Shown here piece after piece: positions 44,340 through 57,343 of a DNA stretch of 64,000 nucleotides. Made by a program: the position numbers and the translations under genes. Numbering within the stretch: the stretch's first letter is position 1; each line of letters starts with the position of its first letter. Source of the stretch: Buddleja alternifolia (Eukaryota; Streptophyta; Magnoliopsida; Lamiales; Scrophulariaceae); contig CM033405.1 in the NCBI GenBank assembly GCA_019426215.1, positions 33,386,199 to 33,450,198 of the forward strand, given 5' to 3'. The notes under the pieces are model-generated. The model was not told the origin of the DNA and searched no databases. It worked only from the letters and a program-made list of their open reading frames with translations.

Positions 44340-46261
44340 CAGTACACTTATCAAGAAAGTATGAAGTTGGAAAAATAAAATAAATTCAAAAACCATGTTA
44401 TAGTGCCACTAAATTAGGCGTAAGATGTGTTTGGCTGTCGCAGTTTTTATTTTCCTTTTTGAAATTGTGAAAATCAGTGCTTTGTTTTGCACACAATTCC
44501 ACATGATTTTTCCAAGTCTTTCATTGGGTTGTTGCGTGATTTGCTCAGCTTGTGTTGAATTCTTGATTTCAGTTTAACCTTCCATTTGTTTAATGAGTAA
44601 ACATTTGGTTTAATTTTGATTTTTTCTAGCGAAGTCTTTCTGAAAAAGTCTAGTTCAGACACTGATTAATCAAATGCATGTAATTTGGTCATTTTGTGAA
44701 TTACGTTTATTGTATAATTAGTTACTATGAAGTATAATTGAGTTCGATCAAATTAGATCTAAACTAGAATTTTCAAATTTTTTCTTGGTCAAAAGTTGGT
44801 AGCTCCACAGCTAAATAAAACCCTTGGGGCGTTTCTCTTAGTTTGTTCTTGAAGGGGGTCATATATATAAGATCATGAAATGATAAGTACCAATCCAATA
44901 CTTCAAGGTAGTATTTGGATCGAAAGATATGGCGTAAGAAATTTGGTTTGGACGAAAAATTTAAAATGACTAAGAATTGTGTGAATTTGATACACGTTGG
45001 TAATTTGGAATCATCAAATGTTATCACCTAAGGTATTTATGTTACAATCATTTTTAAGTAATTTCCCATTATCAATATTGTCACCATAGAAAGGCGAAAC
45101 ATGGATGCTAGTGTGTTCTCCTTCTCGTTCAAATTAAGCAACAATAATAAACAATAGTACATAGAATTCTCAAACATATGAATACTCTCTTATTTATCCC
45201 AATGGATATGCTTTTAGTGGTCTTATTACTTTTACAGTGTGTAGTTATGAATTTTGTTCAACTATATTGATTTGAGCGTCAAAAAGTTGTCGTTTGAAAC
45301 TGTCGACTCTATATCTATGTTAGACCCAAATCGTAGAACTAGGACTCAATGTTAGACCTAAAGCAAGATTTTTTTTTTTTTTTTCCAAAACGAAGGGAGT
45401 ACCCTAAACCTTAACTCGACAAAGCCAAGGGTAGGGTAGGGTAGGGTGGGGTGGGGTGGGGTGGGGCAACTTCCGGTAAATATTCACAACATACAGTGTT
45501 AAAACATGTGTGGGGTCCACCAATATATATATATATATTTTATTATGTTTTATCACTTTGTGTGGTAGATAATTTTTTGGAGTTGGACTCCTGGATCCGC
45601 CAAGTATCGTCCCATTTAAATCCATATCATGAAAATACTATTTAATATTTTTTTTGAAAAAAAAAAAATAGAGTCGTGATGGCATCTCATATAGTTGATA
45701 ACTTTTTATAACTAATTATTAGAAGAAGGAAATATACTTATGAATTCATTTTGAGTGGAACGGCTAAATGCACAATTATATTATAAATATCATAATTAAA
45801 CATTTAAAATCACAATTACTAACCATCACCATCAACAAGTAGATAATTATAGAAAATCAAAGAACTATTTTTTATATATATGTACGTCAGTACGGGAAGC
45901 AATATCTTGCTGGCAGCTACACAATTTCCATGGATATTGTTCCCACCGTCCACCTGCATGTGACATCTTTGAATTTCTGGTCATTAAATATTATATTAAT
46001 TTAAAACTTAATTCAACTGATTTTCGAGTTTCTGAATAATAATTAAATGAATTAATGGCTATTATATGGTTAATTTAATTCTTATTTCATTCTTCACATG
46101 GTATGATTAAATGCCTACTGACACTTATATTGTTATTAACATTTCATATAAAAGCAATGTATATACACTCATCTTAAATTGAATGTCAACGTATGAGATG
46201 TTCCGTACATAAATATTGTTAGCCTAGTTGGGTCTCGCCCATTGTGTTCCAGGAGGAGGTC
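44340..46261. other. Intergenic region, no gene
   Basis: AT-rich DNA with a G-rich minisatellite (45429-45466) and a TA run (about 45525-45538). About 45505-45625 matches the right arm of the 31418-31985 element (GTTGGACTCCTGGATCCGCC, AAGTATCGTCCCA). No convincing exon. Confidence 0.5.
45429..45466 (+). repeat. G-rich minisatellite, G-quadruplex-like
   Basis: Eight successive runs of three or four Gs are separated by TA or T (GGGTAGGG units passing into GGGGT units). Confidence 0.85.
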
Positions 46262-46825
46262 AAAACTTAGAAAAGGTTTGCAATACTAGTTCATAAATCA
46301 ATCCCAAGCAGGAACGGAGCCAATATTTAGAGCTGGGGGATACAAAAAAATGGTAAACCTTAATATGTTTAGACCTGGGAGGGGCGAGGGTAGGGGGTTT
46401 GAATATAAAAAATTTACATGGCAGAGAAAATAAAAGTTGAGGGGGCGGGTGCCCTCACTATCCCCCTGACTCTGTCCTTGACCACAAGTAAGAATCTACT
46501 TATGATATTAGTTTGTGAATCAACTATTTCTATTATGGATCAATTCACGTTTTGATGAGATTGTTTTGACAAGTTGAGCTTGTCTTAAGTTGTAGGTAAA
46601 ACTCTATTCAGATAATTTTTATTATTGGCCTATTATGTGTTTAAGCCAAAAAAAATTACTACATTTATTGTTTCGCATATCTAAAAAATGACAGTAAGAA
46701 ATTACATAATTGGATCTATATATCACTCCTATAAATCTCTTTTTTTTTTTTAAAGAAAGATTGATTACTCACTATTTCCTATTTTCTAACTTCCGTAAAA
46801 TTATAATTATCCTAAATTTTGTGAC
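46262..46825. repeat. Copy 1 of a long dispersed repeat (block X)
   Basis: From GGTTTGCAATACTAGTTCAT onward this matches 61328-61795 in the same orientation with substitutions and small indels. Shared landmarks include AAGAATCTACTTA, GATATTAGTTTGTGAATCAA against AATATTAGTTTGTGAATCAA, CTTAAGTTGTAGGTAAA and GGATCTATATATCACTCCTA. Confidence 0.8.
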
Positions 46826-46833
46826 TTTGATAG

Positions 46834-48495
46834 TGTTAGATAATATAATATTTTTTCATATATTTCTAGTATTTATGTTAATTTAGGTTTCATTATGTTT
46901 TCTTGTATTTATTTTTTCCTTATTTATAGTTGGGTTTTTGTTTATCAAGTACATGTATCTCTAGAAATATGGTACTCAGTAATACAAATTCCCTACGAGA
47001 TTTTTTCTAATCTAACATGGTGTCAAAGCCATGGTATCTCGATCCTTAGCTTCCATCACCCGCCGTTCCCCGTCTGGCGCCTCTTCTTCTCTTTACCTTC
47101 TCTGTTCCCTATTCACTTTATTCATCTAACTATCTCTTCCCCTCTTCACTTTATTAACTCAATTAATCTTCAACTAGTTGCTGAAAATTCAGCAACAACG
47201 CACCATATGCAATCATCACCGGTGCAACTTCAACAATCTCTCGGCTCTCTCTCATCTTTTCAAAATCAATTGTTGCCTTCTTCTTCTTCTATTCCGACGA
47301 CTGCAACTCCGACAACCATATTCTTTATTCTTCTCGATCTTAGGTTACAAGCCATGTTATTAGCTCGGCACTGTTCTCTATTACCCGCCATCTAATCTTT
47401 CTCCGAAATCTCACACTAATCTCTCATCTCCTACATATGAGTCAATATGAGACTTTTGTCATTGTTGTTTATATGACATTTGCTCATATCTTTCTTTCTT
47501 TTTTGATATTTTTCAGGTGAAAGTGCTCCAACTTGAGAAGCGTCTTTGTCGAAATCCCTTTTCCTCATCCTGATGGTGGTACAACTCGTAGAAACACTCG
47601 TGATTGTGGTTCACATCAGCACTCTACTCAACATTACTTATGCCCGGACTGCCGTCTTTGTTCTTCTTGGATTTTCAGTCCCGTCTCAATGTTTGAGAAC
47701 CTCTCGTTTCTACTGCGGGGGAGCGTTAAATATATTAAATATCTTTGTATAGATTTAGGATATCTTTGTATCTTTTCCATGTTTATCTTTTACCTTATTT
47801 ATAACTTAGGGTTTCTTATCTATTGTATCTATATATACGTTATTCATCAATAAAGGTTCTTTATGGGGTTTTTCTCTAATCTAACATGGTATCAGAGTCA
47901 TGGCATCGAGCCATGGTCTCTCGGCCTCTCGCTTCCTCCGTCATCCTCAAGTTGCCATCCCCCGTCTGGCGCCCCTTATCTAGTTTAGTTTTCCTTCATC
48001 TTTTTTTTCCCTCCTACGGCTGCTATCGCCGCTAGCTTCTTCTCCCTTATCTCGTTTTCTCTTCCTTTTATTTTCCTATGACCGTGGCCATCGCCTTCTC
48101 TCTTTGGCCGCGGGCCGCCGCGCCTCACCACCTTTGACCGCCGCCGCCTTTAGTTTTGTTAGTTGCCGCAGCTCACTCTTGAAAAACGAGAACTTGGAGC
48201 AGCCGCCTTTTTATTTTATGTCGCCGCTGCCGCCGCTGAAGGCCACCATCACCTTTTATCTTTGTCGCCGCCCTTTTCTCAAATTCTCTATGACCAGATT
48301 TCTTTGGTCCAGTCTCAACGTTCAAGACTCTTACGTTTCTACTGCAGGGGAATGTTAGATAATATGATATCTTTCCATATCTATTTATCTTTTTCTTGTT
48401 TATAGTTAGAGTTTCTTGTTTACCAAGTACATGTATCTCTATAAATATGTTACTCAGTAATACAAATTTCTTACGGAGCTTTCTCTAATCTAACA
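46834..48495 (+). mobile_element. TRIM-like element chain with three LTRs and two internal regions
   Basis: Three related LTRs lie in the same orientation: 46834-47017, 47724-47886 and 48355-48495. Each ends TCTAATCTAACA. The first two are followed by primer-binding sites of initiator-tRNA-Met type (TGGTGTCAAAGCCATGG and TGGTATCAGAGTCATGG). The second and third are preceded by a purine-rich tract (GCGGGGGAG, GCAGGGGAA). The internal segments (about 700 and 470 bp) both open with CATGGTATCTCG/CATGGTCTCTCG-like sequence and CCGTCTGGCGCC. They lack gag or pol, as expected for terminal-repeat retrotransposons in miniature. Flanking bases GATAG and GATTT share only three positions, so no clean target duplication. 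The long open frame across the first LTR is incidental. Confidence 0.75.
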
Positions 48496-49244
48496 GATTT
48501 GTTATAGTATTTGAGTTAAAACAAATTCCAAAAATAAAATGTGGATCTAAAAAAACATTATATATATATATATATATATCTTTTGGTTTTGGGTTTATAA
48601 ATAAAGGACAAATATAACGTCATTATAAATGTGTCTTTCAAAAGATACAAAATTAATTGTAGTATCAAACAAGACGTAATTTTGAACTAATAAGATTTAT
48701 AATTTCTCATCAACTTTATTATAAATAATAATCAAGATACAATAAGAAGATGACTGTAATGCCGTAGCCAGTTTGGTTAAACCAAATTATTGGTAAAGAT
48801 CTTGATCCTGACTTGGACAAGAAATTCAATATTGTGCTTCAGAATTTCAGCGTTTGAGCGACGATCTGAGACATGTAAGCTTCAGTTCTCTTGAGATGCT
48901 TTACGAGGTGCATCCTCCATCAATCTAAGTTTTGGCAATACGGCTAGTAAAAAGGATGAACGTGATAGATATTTTGATTAATGTCTGCAGTTTCTATAAA
49001 ATGTTGTGATGAATGATAGTATTATTACTAGACTCGCTTCATTAATTGTTATGTGTCCTTTTAAGAGGATGTTTTGCATTGCTTTAAAATATCATATAAA
49101 ATGTTTGGCATCTTATAAACTCTTCCAAAGTGTTTGAACATTTCTTTTCCTATCGAAATATATTATTATAAGATATTTTAAATATCTTATACTATTACTT
49201 CTCTCTATTATGAAGCTGATGAATGCAGCTCTAACTGCAAATTA
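48496..49244. other. Intergenic DNA after the TRIM chain
   Basis: Contains a TA run (about 48557-48580). The rest is AT-rich, with no recognised gene or repeat boundary. Confidence 0.45.
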
Positions 49245-49665
49245 TTGATTTTACTTTCTTTTCCAGTACAAGAAGTCTAAAATTAAGGAGATGTTTTGAG
49301 AACTTTACATATTTCTCGGTCGGTTCTGAAGAAATTCTGAGGAAATTGTATATGGTAATTAAACGTTTAGCAATTATGAGAGTACAACATATATAGGTGA
49401 TTATAATTATATACATACGGTAGTAATCATACCTCAATTTGAAATCTTGAGTATCTCTAAGAATCACTCGAAAAACTAGGAAAATGCCCAAACAAAATAA
49501 TAATCAAACTAACTTTAACAAATAAACAATAATCAATTTTATAAGATTCAATTCTTCTAAACGATTGAAGAAATTTTTGGCCCAACCCACACTGTAGCGA
49601 TTCAGGGCCTGGTGTTTATTAATTGGATGACCCATAAAGGGTTCAGAGTCGGGTGGTATTAATGA
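49245..49665. repeat. Copy 1 of the dispersed repeat, blocks Y and Z
   Basis: GAAGTCTAAAATTAAGGA through CCTCAATTTGAAATCTT matches 61815-61985 (block Y). TCTCTAAGAATCACTC through GATGACCCATAAAGGG matches the split copy at about 60560-61305 (block Z: GAAGAAATTTTTGGCCCAA against GAAGAGATTTTGGCCCAA). Confidence 0.7.
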
Positions 49666-51083
49666 GTCGAGTCGAGCCGAATATATGATTATTCAAAGCT
49701 TAGTTGAATTATAATCAACTTCAAAATTAATGTTTGATCTTATTTAATTGTCAATTGAGCCGATCTCAAATGAACGTTAATTAAATCGAACACGACTCGA
49801 GTTCGGAAAATTTTATGCTGGGTCTCGGCCCAGCAAGGGAAGTTGGATCCCTACATGGGGTTAAATGAGATTTTGACCACCTATTTGGGATCCAACGAAC
49901 TGAGCTGAGCCGAGAACAATGATTTCGGCCCCGCGTAGAACACCCCTCGAGTTCGATAAATTATTTACTGGAGAGATAGTGAGTGAGATAGCAGCAGCGA
50001 AGCCCTTGTTCTCTTTATCAACTGAAGAAGAAGAAGACGAATCGACGGAAAGAAGAAGAATAATACAAGTTTTTTTGTTTGTTACTGGTACACATATCTG
50101 CTCTTTCCCCCCTTTGTTACTAAAATTGGACGAAATCAAACTTGTTATTTTGGTGAAAAAAACAACACCTAATTCGCGAATTCATCGTTTGAATATCGAT
50201 GTTCAAAGTCCTTTTTAATTTTGTTACGGGGAGAAGAAGAAATCGAGTGACGGGGGAAAACTCTGATAGACTGAGGCTATGTTTGTTTATGATTTTGAGT
50301 TAGAATTTTGAAAATTTATTGAAAAATGCCTACTAAGAGATTCGTATGAAAATGACATGGTGTATGTTTTATAAAAATGGTTGAAATTCGTAAAATGAGT
50401 CAAATCAATGGTAATAGGTTGACATTCATCATTTGAATATCGATTGTTACCTACGGTTTCTGTAAAATTTTGTGATGAATGATCTATTTTTACTATGACT
50501 CGCCCCATTAATCGTATTGGTTTTAGCTTAGCTTATAAGCTCTTTAAACTATTGTTTGACAGCTTACAAAGTCTTCACCCTTTGGTCATATATTAAGCGA
50601 AAGAGCTTACAAACTCTCGAAATATCTTCTAAGATGTCTTAAATAACTTACATTATGACTTCTGTCTACTACAGCTAAAACTTATATCTCGCTTTGAGGT
50701 CACGAGTTCTCTAACTAATTTTGATGTATAAGATCTTGCCAGTGAGTGATTGATCATTATTTCACTTTGGGGATTGTAGTATATGTGTTAGATATGTGTT
50801 TTGAAGATGATGTGTTATTATTAGGAGGACCGGGGATTCCAGGTTGTTCAAGCATCAAAGTTGCCCATTTGTCTCTGCCCAAAGATTAGACTCCCGAGAC
50901 TTCTTAAGAATTATTGTTCCTCGATATTTTCTTTCCTAGATTTCAACTTCAAGTATATCCAATGTTAAAGATCTTATCAAGTGGTTACTGTTTCTGTAGT
51001 GTAGTAGTGGTAACTGATATTGTCTTGAATGAAATGAAAATTGGTGTGTAAGAATCCAAACTGCAAGGAATACCAAAACACAG
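49666..51083. other. Intergenic DNA with GAGCTCGA-type remnants, no confident gene
   Basis: About 49660-49955 has TCGAGTCGAGCCGA, CGAGTTCGG and GAACACCCCTCG motifs of the hAT-like family. A 99-codon frame follows (49919-50218, plus strand) with a short acidic run EEEEDESTERRR. I do not recognise it, and it has no introns, TATA or support. About 50272 has a GGCTATGTTTGTTTATG end-like motif of the TGTTTGG repeat class. Confidence 0.4.
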
Positions 51084-51260
51084 TAAGGATATGTGTGGTT
51101 GTGTTTTCGAAAATGAATTTTGAGATTTTATTGGAGAATGTGGATTATAGAAATTCGAGTGAAAATATTAATTTTTTTGTTTGTTTGGATGTGTTTTTGA
51201 GAAATATTTGGAAATTGTGTAGATGTGATATAAATTTGATTGAATTAATTATTTATGTAA
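51084..51260. repeat. Left fragment of the 418-bp repeat, cut by the nested insertion
   Basis: AAGGATATGTGTGGTTGTGTTTTC resembles the unit start AAGGCTATGTTTGGTTATGTTTT. ATTAATTTTTTTGTTTGTTTGG onward is nearly identical to the units at 58027, 58446 and 58863, up to TTATGTAA at the insertion point. Confidence 0.75.
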
Positions 51261-52063
51261 GGGGAATGATATTGGAGCTCCACTTATATTCTTCTCTCTA
51301 AGAAAATGACAAGAATACCCATTTTTAAATAAAAGCCTACTTTTTTACTTCAATTTTACTCCACCATTTAAACCGTCGTACTAATAAATTTCTCTCATGC
51401 TTAGTCTAAATCAAAAATAAATTTTTTATTTACTTCATCTATATAATATGTCAAAATAATATGCTTAAGAATAAAATAATACTGCAGAACGATCTTTATT
51501 TAGTCTTTAAATGTATAAAACATATACTTATATGCACGCATAAAAAAATTAACAAGACCCATTAAAGAACAAAAAATAATCATTTTTTAAAATCATTTGT
51601 GTATTCAAATTCATGTTGTATGAAGAGTCGCTAATTACTTAAAAATTGTAGTTTTTTTTTTTTGGATAAAAGAGCATGGTTTATATTAGTTTTATGCATT
51701 ATTGTCTGAAAGAATCTGAAAGAATTAAACTTATTGGTTGAACAAAAATATAAAATTGATTACTAGATTCTAATATAAAGGCAAAATAGAGTGAATTAAT
51801 TGAAGTTTAAATTCAATTTTTTTGGTTCATATAATAATTGTCATTCTAGGATTTTAGATATTATTACTTTAATTTTTCGATGATACTTTACATTTTAATT
51901 ACTTGTTTCATTTTTGCTTAATATTATTTTAATAATTAATTGACTTTGACTTAAAGTGGTGGAAAAAACATATAACATGATAATAGTTTTTTCTTGATTG
52001 CATGGGGGTAGTTTTAAAATCCAAGGATAATCTTGTCATATGCAAATGTAAAAATTAAAGTTG

Positions 52064-52372
52064 TGTTATGAATAATTATATGGATGTCCATGTATCCTCC
52101 ACTACATGATATGATGGATAATCATTTCTCCTCTTTTTTATGTTATAGTGGATGATCATTGCTCTTCCACTACTTGTAAATCCATCTTTTCCATTATGTA
52201 TTCAACTTTTGAAATAATTGTACCTACTATTTTGTGCCTATAAATAGGACATGAAGTTGTATTGTTAAGACACAAGAATATCAGTAAAAGAGTTCTCTAC
52301 TTAATTCTCTCATTCTCTCATTGTCTCATTTTATTCTCTCAACTTTATAATATTTGAGTTTATTTCATAACA
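52064..52372 (+). repeat. 5' LTR of the copia element
   Basis: 309 bp with TG...CA ends, a TATA-like CTATAAATAGGA at about 52239-52250, and a CTCTCATT-rich R/U5 region. It carries 8 bp more than the 3' LTR in the CTCTCATT run. Confidence 0.93.
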
Positions 52373-52492
52373 CGTTATCAGCACGATCCGTCTCAAGTTG
52401 TTAGCATTTCGATTTGAGGAATTGTGATAGTGAGTCGGTGGAATTTTTAGTGATTATCAGAACAACAAAGGTGAGTCTTCAATTAGAGTGTC

Positions 52493-55400
52493 ATGGCTGC
52501 TCCATCTCTTTATAGTTGTCTTTGTTCACGAGAACATGAATAAATTGATAATGATTAATTGCTCAATCACCTTTAACTCATATGCTAATTTCTGGCCACC
52601 ATTCAGCATGCTTATAAACTACTTTTGTAAAACAATTGCATATTATAATAAAGAATAATGATACACGTACTCCATGGTAATGAATTCTTGTCAATCATAT
52701 GTCGTCATTATACTTTTTATATATGATTATATCATTGTTCTATTTAGTTACCGTAATGCTTCATGAGAAATTATATACTAATACTTTATATTATTTTCAT
52801 CGTTGTTCGCCTAGCGACTTATATTTTGTATGGATTAATATATTGTTGAAAATATTTTATGAAGTTGAATGATTGTTATGTTATTCATCTTATACTTTGA
52901 TGATAGTATTATATTGATGAAACTTGCAAAACTTGATTTTGTGGCTCTTGATATTACAAGGAAGAATTATTTCTCTTGGGCGTTAGATGTTGAAATTCAT
53001 CTTGATGCAAATAACTATACTTCATTCCCTGAAGTGAATGTGTTGAGCAATATATAAATTCATATTGATGCAAATAACTATACTCCATTCTCTGAAGAGA
53101 ATGTGTTGAGAAATATATAATTATTTTAATCATGAGTCTCGTCCAACTAGTTCTGCTACGTTCCCTGAAGTGAAAGTAGCAGCACATAACTATTTTAATC
53201 ATTAAAGAAATCATGGATGTGGACGTGGTCATGGATATGGTCATGGAAATCGTGATGGTGATTCAAAGAACACATCTTTCCACCAGAAGTGGAAAAATAA
53301 TGAAGAGAAAAATGAAGGTGATCAAAATAGCCAATCTGTAGAAAATTTATGTTACCGTTGTGGTGGTAAAGGTCATTGGTCTCGTACCTGTCGTACACCA
53401 AAATATCTTGTTGACCTTTACCAAGAATCGCTAAAAAATAAAAGAAAGAAAATAGAAACAAATTTTATTTTTGAAGAAGGCGATTCTGATCATGGCCGAT
53501 TTTGATGACACTCATTTAGATGTTGCTAATTTCTTTGATGATCCTAATAGAAAAATTGATCATTTGATTGGAGATGCAAGTAATCATAACAAATTTTATA
53601 AGTTTTCATTAATGAAGTAATTATTTATAAATTTGTCTTTTATCATTTTAAAGATTTACTCGATCAGCAGCCAACATCCTCAAGAATAAAAAAATACTTC
53701 TCTTATTTAGTAATGCAAGATGTCAATGTTAGTACTATATTGGGTAATGCAAAGTTAATTGAAGGCTCTGGCAGAGCTAATATATTGTTACTCGGAGGAA
53801 CGCAATTTTATATTGATGAAACATTATACTCTACCAAGTCTCAAAAATTTTTACTAAGCTTCAAAGATATCCGCTGAAATGGATATCATATTGAGCCAAC
53901 AAGTGATGGCAATATTGAGTATCTTTACAACACTAATACAATATCTGGTAACAAATGTATATTGAAAAAATTGCCTGCATTTTCCTCCGGTTTGTACTAC
54001 ACGCATGCATCAACTATTGAAACACATGTTATCGTAAACCAGAAGTTTACAAATCAAAATAAGTTTGTTGTTTGGCATAACCGGTTGGGCCATCCCGGAT
54101 CAATTATGATGCAAAATATAATTGAAAATTCATGTGGCATCCATTGAAGAGCCAACAGATTTTTCAATCGAATGAGTTCTCATGTGCTGCTTGTTCACAA
54201 GGAAAGTTGATTATTCGACCATCAACAATAAAAGTAGGAAGTGAATCTCTTACGTTTTTTTGGAACGTATTCAAGGTGATATTTTTGGACCAATACACCC
54301 GTCGTGTGGACCATTTAGATATTTTATGGTTTTAATTGATGCATCAACAAGGTGGTCACATGTATCTTTGTTATTAACTCGCAACCTGGCGTTTGCGAGA
54401 TTGCTTGCTCAATTGATTAGACTACGACCACATTTTCCTGATTATCCAATTAAGAAGATACGCCTTGATAATGCGGGTGAATTTACTTCCAAAATGTTCA
54501 ATGACTATTGTATGTCTATTGGAATTGATGTTGAACATCCTGTAGCACATGTTCATACACAAAACGGTCTAGCAGAATCGTTTATTAAGCGTATGCAGTT
54601 AATTGCAAGACCTTTACTTATGAGATCAAAACTTCCTATTTCTTGTTGGGGACATGCTATTTTGCATGCAGCAGCACTTATTCGCATAAGGCCAACAAGT
54701 TATCATAAGTTTTCCCCATTACACTTGGTTATTGGTCAGGAACCAAATATTTCCCATCTAAGAATTTTTGGATGTGCGGTATATGTTCCAATTGCTCCAC
54801 CACAACGCACTAAGATGGGTCCTCAAAGGAAGTTGGGAATATATGTTGGATTCGAGTCTCCATCGATAATAAATTATCTAGAGCCATTGGCGGGAGATTT
54901 ATTTACGACTCGATTTGCTGATTGTCATTTTGATGAATCAGATTTCCCAACATTAGGGGGAGAAAATAAGCAGCTGGAAAAGAAAATTAGTTGGAATGAA
55001 TTATCTTTATCTCATCTTGATCCTCGAACAAAACAAAGTGAACTGGAAGTTCAAAAGATAATTCACTTGCAAGGTTTAGTTAACCAACTGCCAGACGTAT
55101 TTACTGACCTAAAAAAGGTGACTAAGTCACATGTACCAGCTGTTAATGCTCCAGTAAGAATTGTTGTCCCTGAAGGTCAAAGTAATGAGTCTACTGCACG
55201 CCTGAAGCGTGGTAGACCTATCGGTTCCAAAGATAGTCATCCTCGAAAAAGAAAAGGAGCTAGGAATCAAGATGGTCTAATCGAGGATAAAATAACTCCA
55301 GAAGAGTCCCCAGTCATAACTAATATTTCGGTTCCAGAAGAACCTCAGGTACCTGAAAATTGTGAAAATAATGAGATCTCAATTGATTATGTTATGAACG

Positions 55401-57128
55401 GGAAACGATGGAATCGAAATGAAGTCAACGTTGATGATACATTTGCATATAATGTAGCGCTAAATATGATGAATGATAATGAGGATCAAGAACTAAAGTC
55501 TGTTAATGAATGTCGACAAAGAAATGATTGGCCAAAATGGAAAGACGCAATGGGGGCAGAGTTAAACTCGCTTGAAAAACGAAAAGTATTTGGACCTGTA
55601 GTCCGTACACCTGAAGATGTAAAGCCAGTAGGATACAAATGGGTATTTTCCAGTAGGATACAAATGGGTATATGTGCGAAAACGAAATGAGAAAAATGAA
55701 ATTGTAAGATATAAGGCACGTCTTGTTGCCCAAGGGTTTTCGCAACGACCTGGCATAGATTATGAGGAGACTTATTCTCCTGTGGTGGATGCAACTACTT
55801 TTCGTTATATAATAAGTCTGGCAGTGCATGAAAAACTTGATTTGCGTCTAATGGATGTTATTACAGCCTATTTGTATGGCTCGCTTGATAATGATATATA
55901 TATGAAAATCCGTGAAGGATTTAATATGCCTGAAGCATATAAATCAAGTTCTCGAGAACATTATTCAATTAAATTAAGTAAGTCATTGTATGGACTGAAA
56001 CAATCTGGACGAATGTGGTATAATCGTCTCAGTGAATATTTGTTGAAGGAAGGATATAAGAATGATCAAATTTGTCCTTGTATTTTCATGAAAAGATCTG
56101 GAAATGAGTTTGTTATAATTACAGTTTATGTTGATGATTTAAATATCATTGGAACTCCTGAAGAGATTTCAAAAACTGTTAATTGCTTAAAGAAAGAATT
56201 TGAGATGAAAGATCTTGGAAGAACAAAATTTTGCCTTGGGTTGCAAATTGAATATTTAAAGAACGAAATTTTTGTATATTAAGACATTTATATATCAAAA
56301 GTGCTAAAACGATTCTATATGGATAAATCACATCCATTGAGCACCCCGATGGTCATAAGGTCACTAGATGAGAACAAAAATCCTTTTCGACCTCGAGAAA
56401 GTGATGAAGAACTAATTGGTCCTGAAGTACCATATCTAAGTGCAATCGGTGCACTAATGTATCTTGCTTGTCACACTCGACCTGATATAGCATTCGCTGT
56501 TAATCTATTAGCAAGATATAGTTCATCTCCTACAAGAAGGCATTGGAATGGGGTTAAACAAGTACTCCGCTACCTTAGAGGAACACTCGATATGGGTTTG
56601 TTTTATTTCAATGTACCCAAGTCCGAATTGGTTGGATATGCAGATGCTGGATATATGTCTGATCCTCATAATGGTCGTTCACAAACGGGCTATTTATTTA
56701 CATGTGGTGGCACAGCCATTTCATGGCGATCTATGAAACAAACTATATCGGCCACATCATCTAATCATGCAGAAATCTTGGCTATTCATGAGGCAAGTCG
56801 AGAATGTGTTTGGTTAAGATCCTTGATTCAACATATTCGAGGGACTTGTGGTTTATCTACTGGAAAAATGATCCCGACGATCTTATATGAAGATAATTCC
56901 GCATGTATTACACAATTGAAAGAAGGGTACATTAAAGGAGATAGAACAAAACATATTTCACCAAAGTTCTTTTTCACTCATGATCTTCAGAAGAATGGTG
57001 ATATTAATGTTCAACAAATCCGTTCCAGTGATAATCTTGTTGATTTGTTCACCAAGGCACTTCCCACAGCAACGTTTGAAAAACTAGTCTACAATATTGG
57101 CGTACGTAGACTTAAAGATCTTGACTGA
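52493..57128 (+). pseudogene. Copia gag-pol polyprotein, broken
   Basis: The gag start (ATG at about 52493) is followed by a truncated gag with a 63-bp tandem duplication (52994, 53057). A CCHC zinc knuckle (CX2CX4HX4C) sits at 53350-53391. The integrase zinc-binding part (WHNRLGHP) is near 54075, with CAACSQGK at about 54187. The integrase core and the SWGHAILHAA region lie in 54260-55600. Reverse transcriptase has YVDD at 56127-56138. RNase H (GYADAGY, SSNHAE, YEDNSA) lies in 56301-57128. Breaks include in-frame stops near 53877, 54147 and 56281, a frameshift around a T-run near 54255, and a 25-bp tandem duplication at 55625-55674. It cannot make an intact polyprotein. Confidence 0.93.
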
Positions 57129-57343
57129 TAATATCATGAGGGGGAGATAATACTTGTTGCATTCTTTTTTCCTTAACCAAGGTTTTTCCCACTGGATTTT
57201 CCTGGTAAGGTTTTTAATGAGGCAGCATCTGCTTGCGTATTGATATGTACTCTTTTTCCTTCACTAGGTTTTTGTCCCATTGGGTTTTTCCTAGTAAGGT
57301 TTTAACGAGGCATATTCTTAAGTGATGGACATCCAAGGGGGAG

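Noticed and set aside
46895..47395. 166-codon frame on the plus strand
   Set aside because: It crosses the end of a TRIM LTR and its primer-binding site; low-complexity Ser/Leu/Phe composition and no domain.
48104..48405. 80- and 84-codon Pro/Ala-rich frames
   Set aside because: GCC-rich internal sequence of the TRIM element; frames overlap each other and run into the LTR.
53195..53461. 88-codon minus-strand frame rich in His/Asp
   Set aside because: Antisense of the copia gag zinc-knuckle region.
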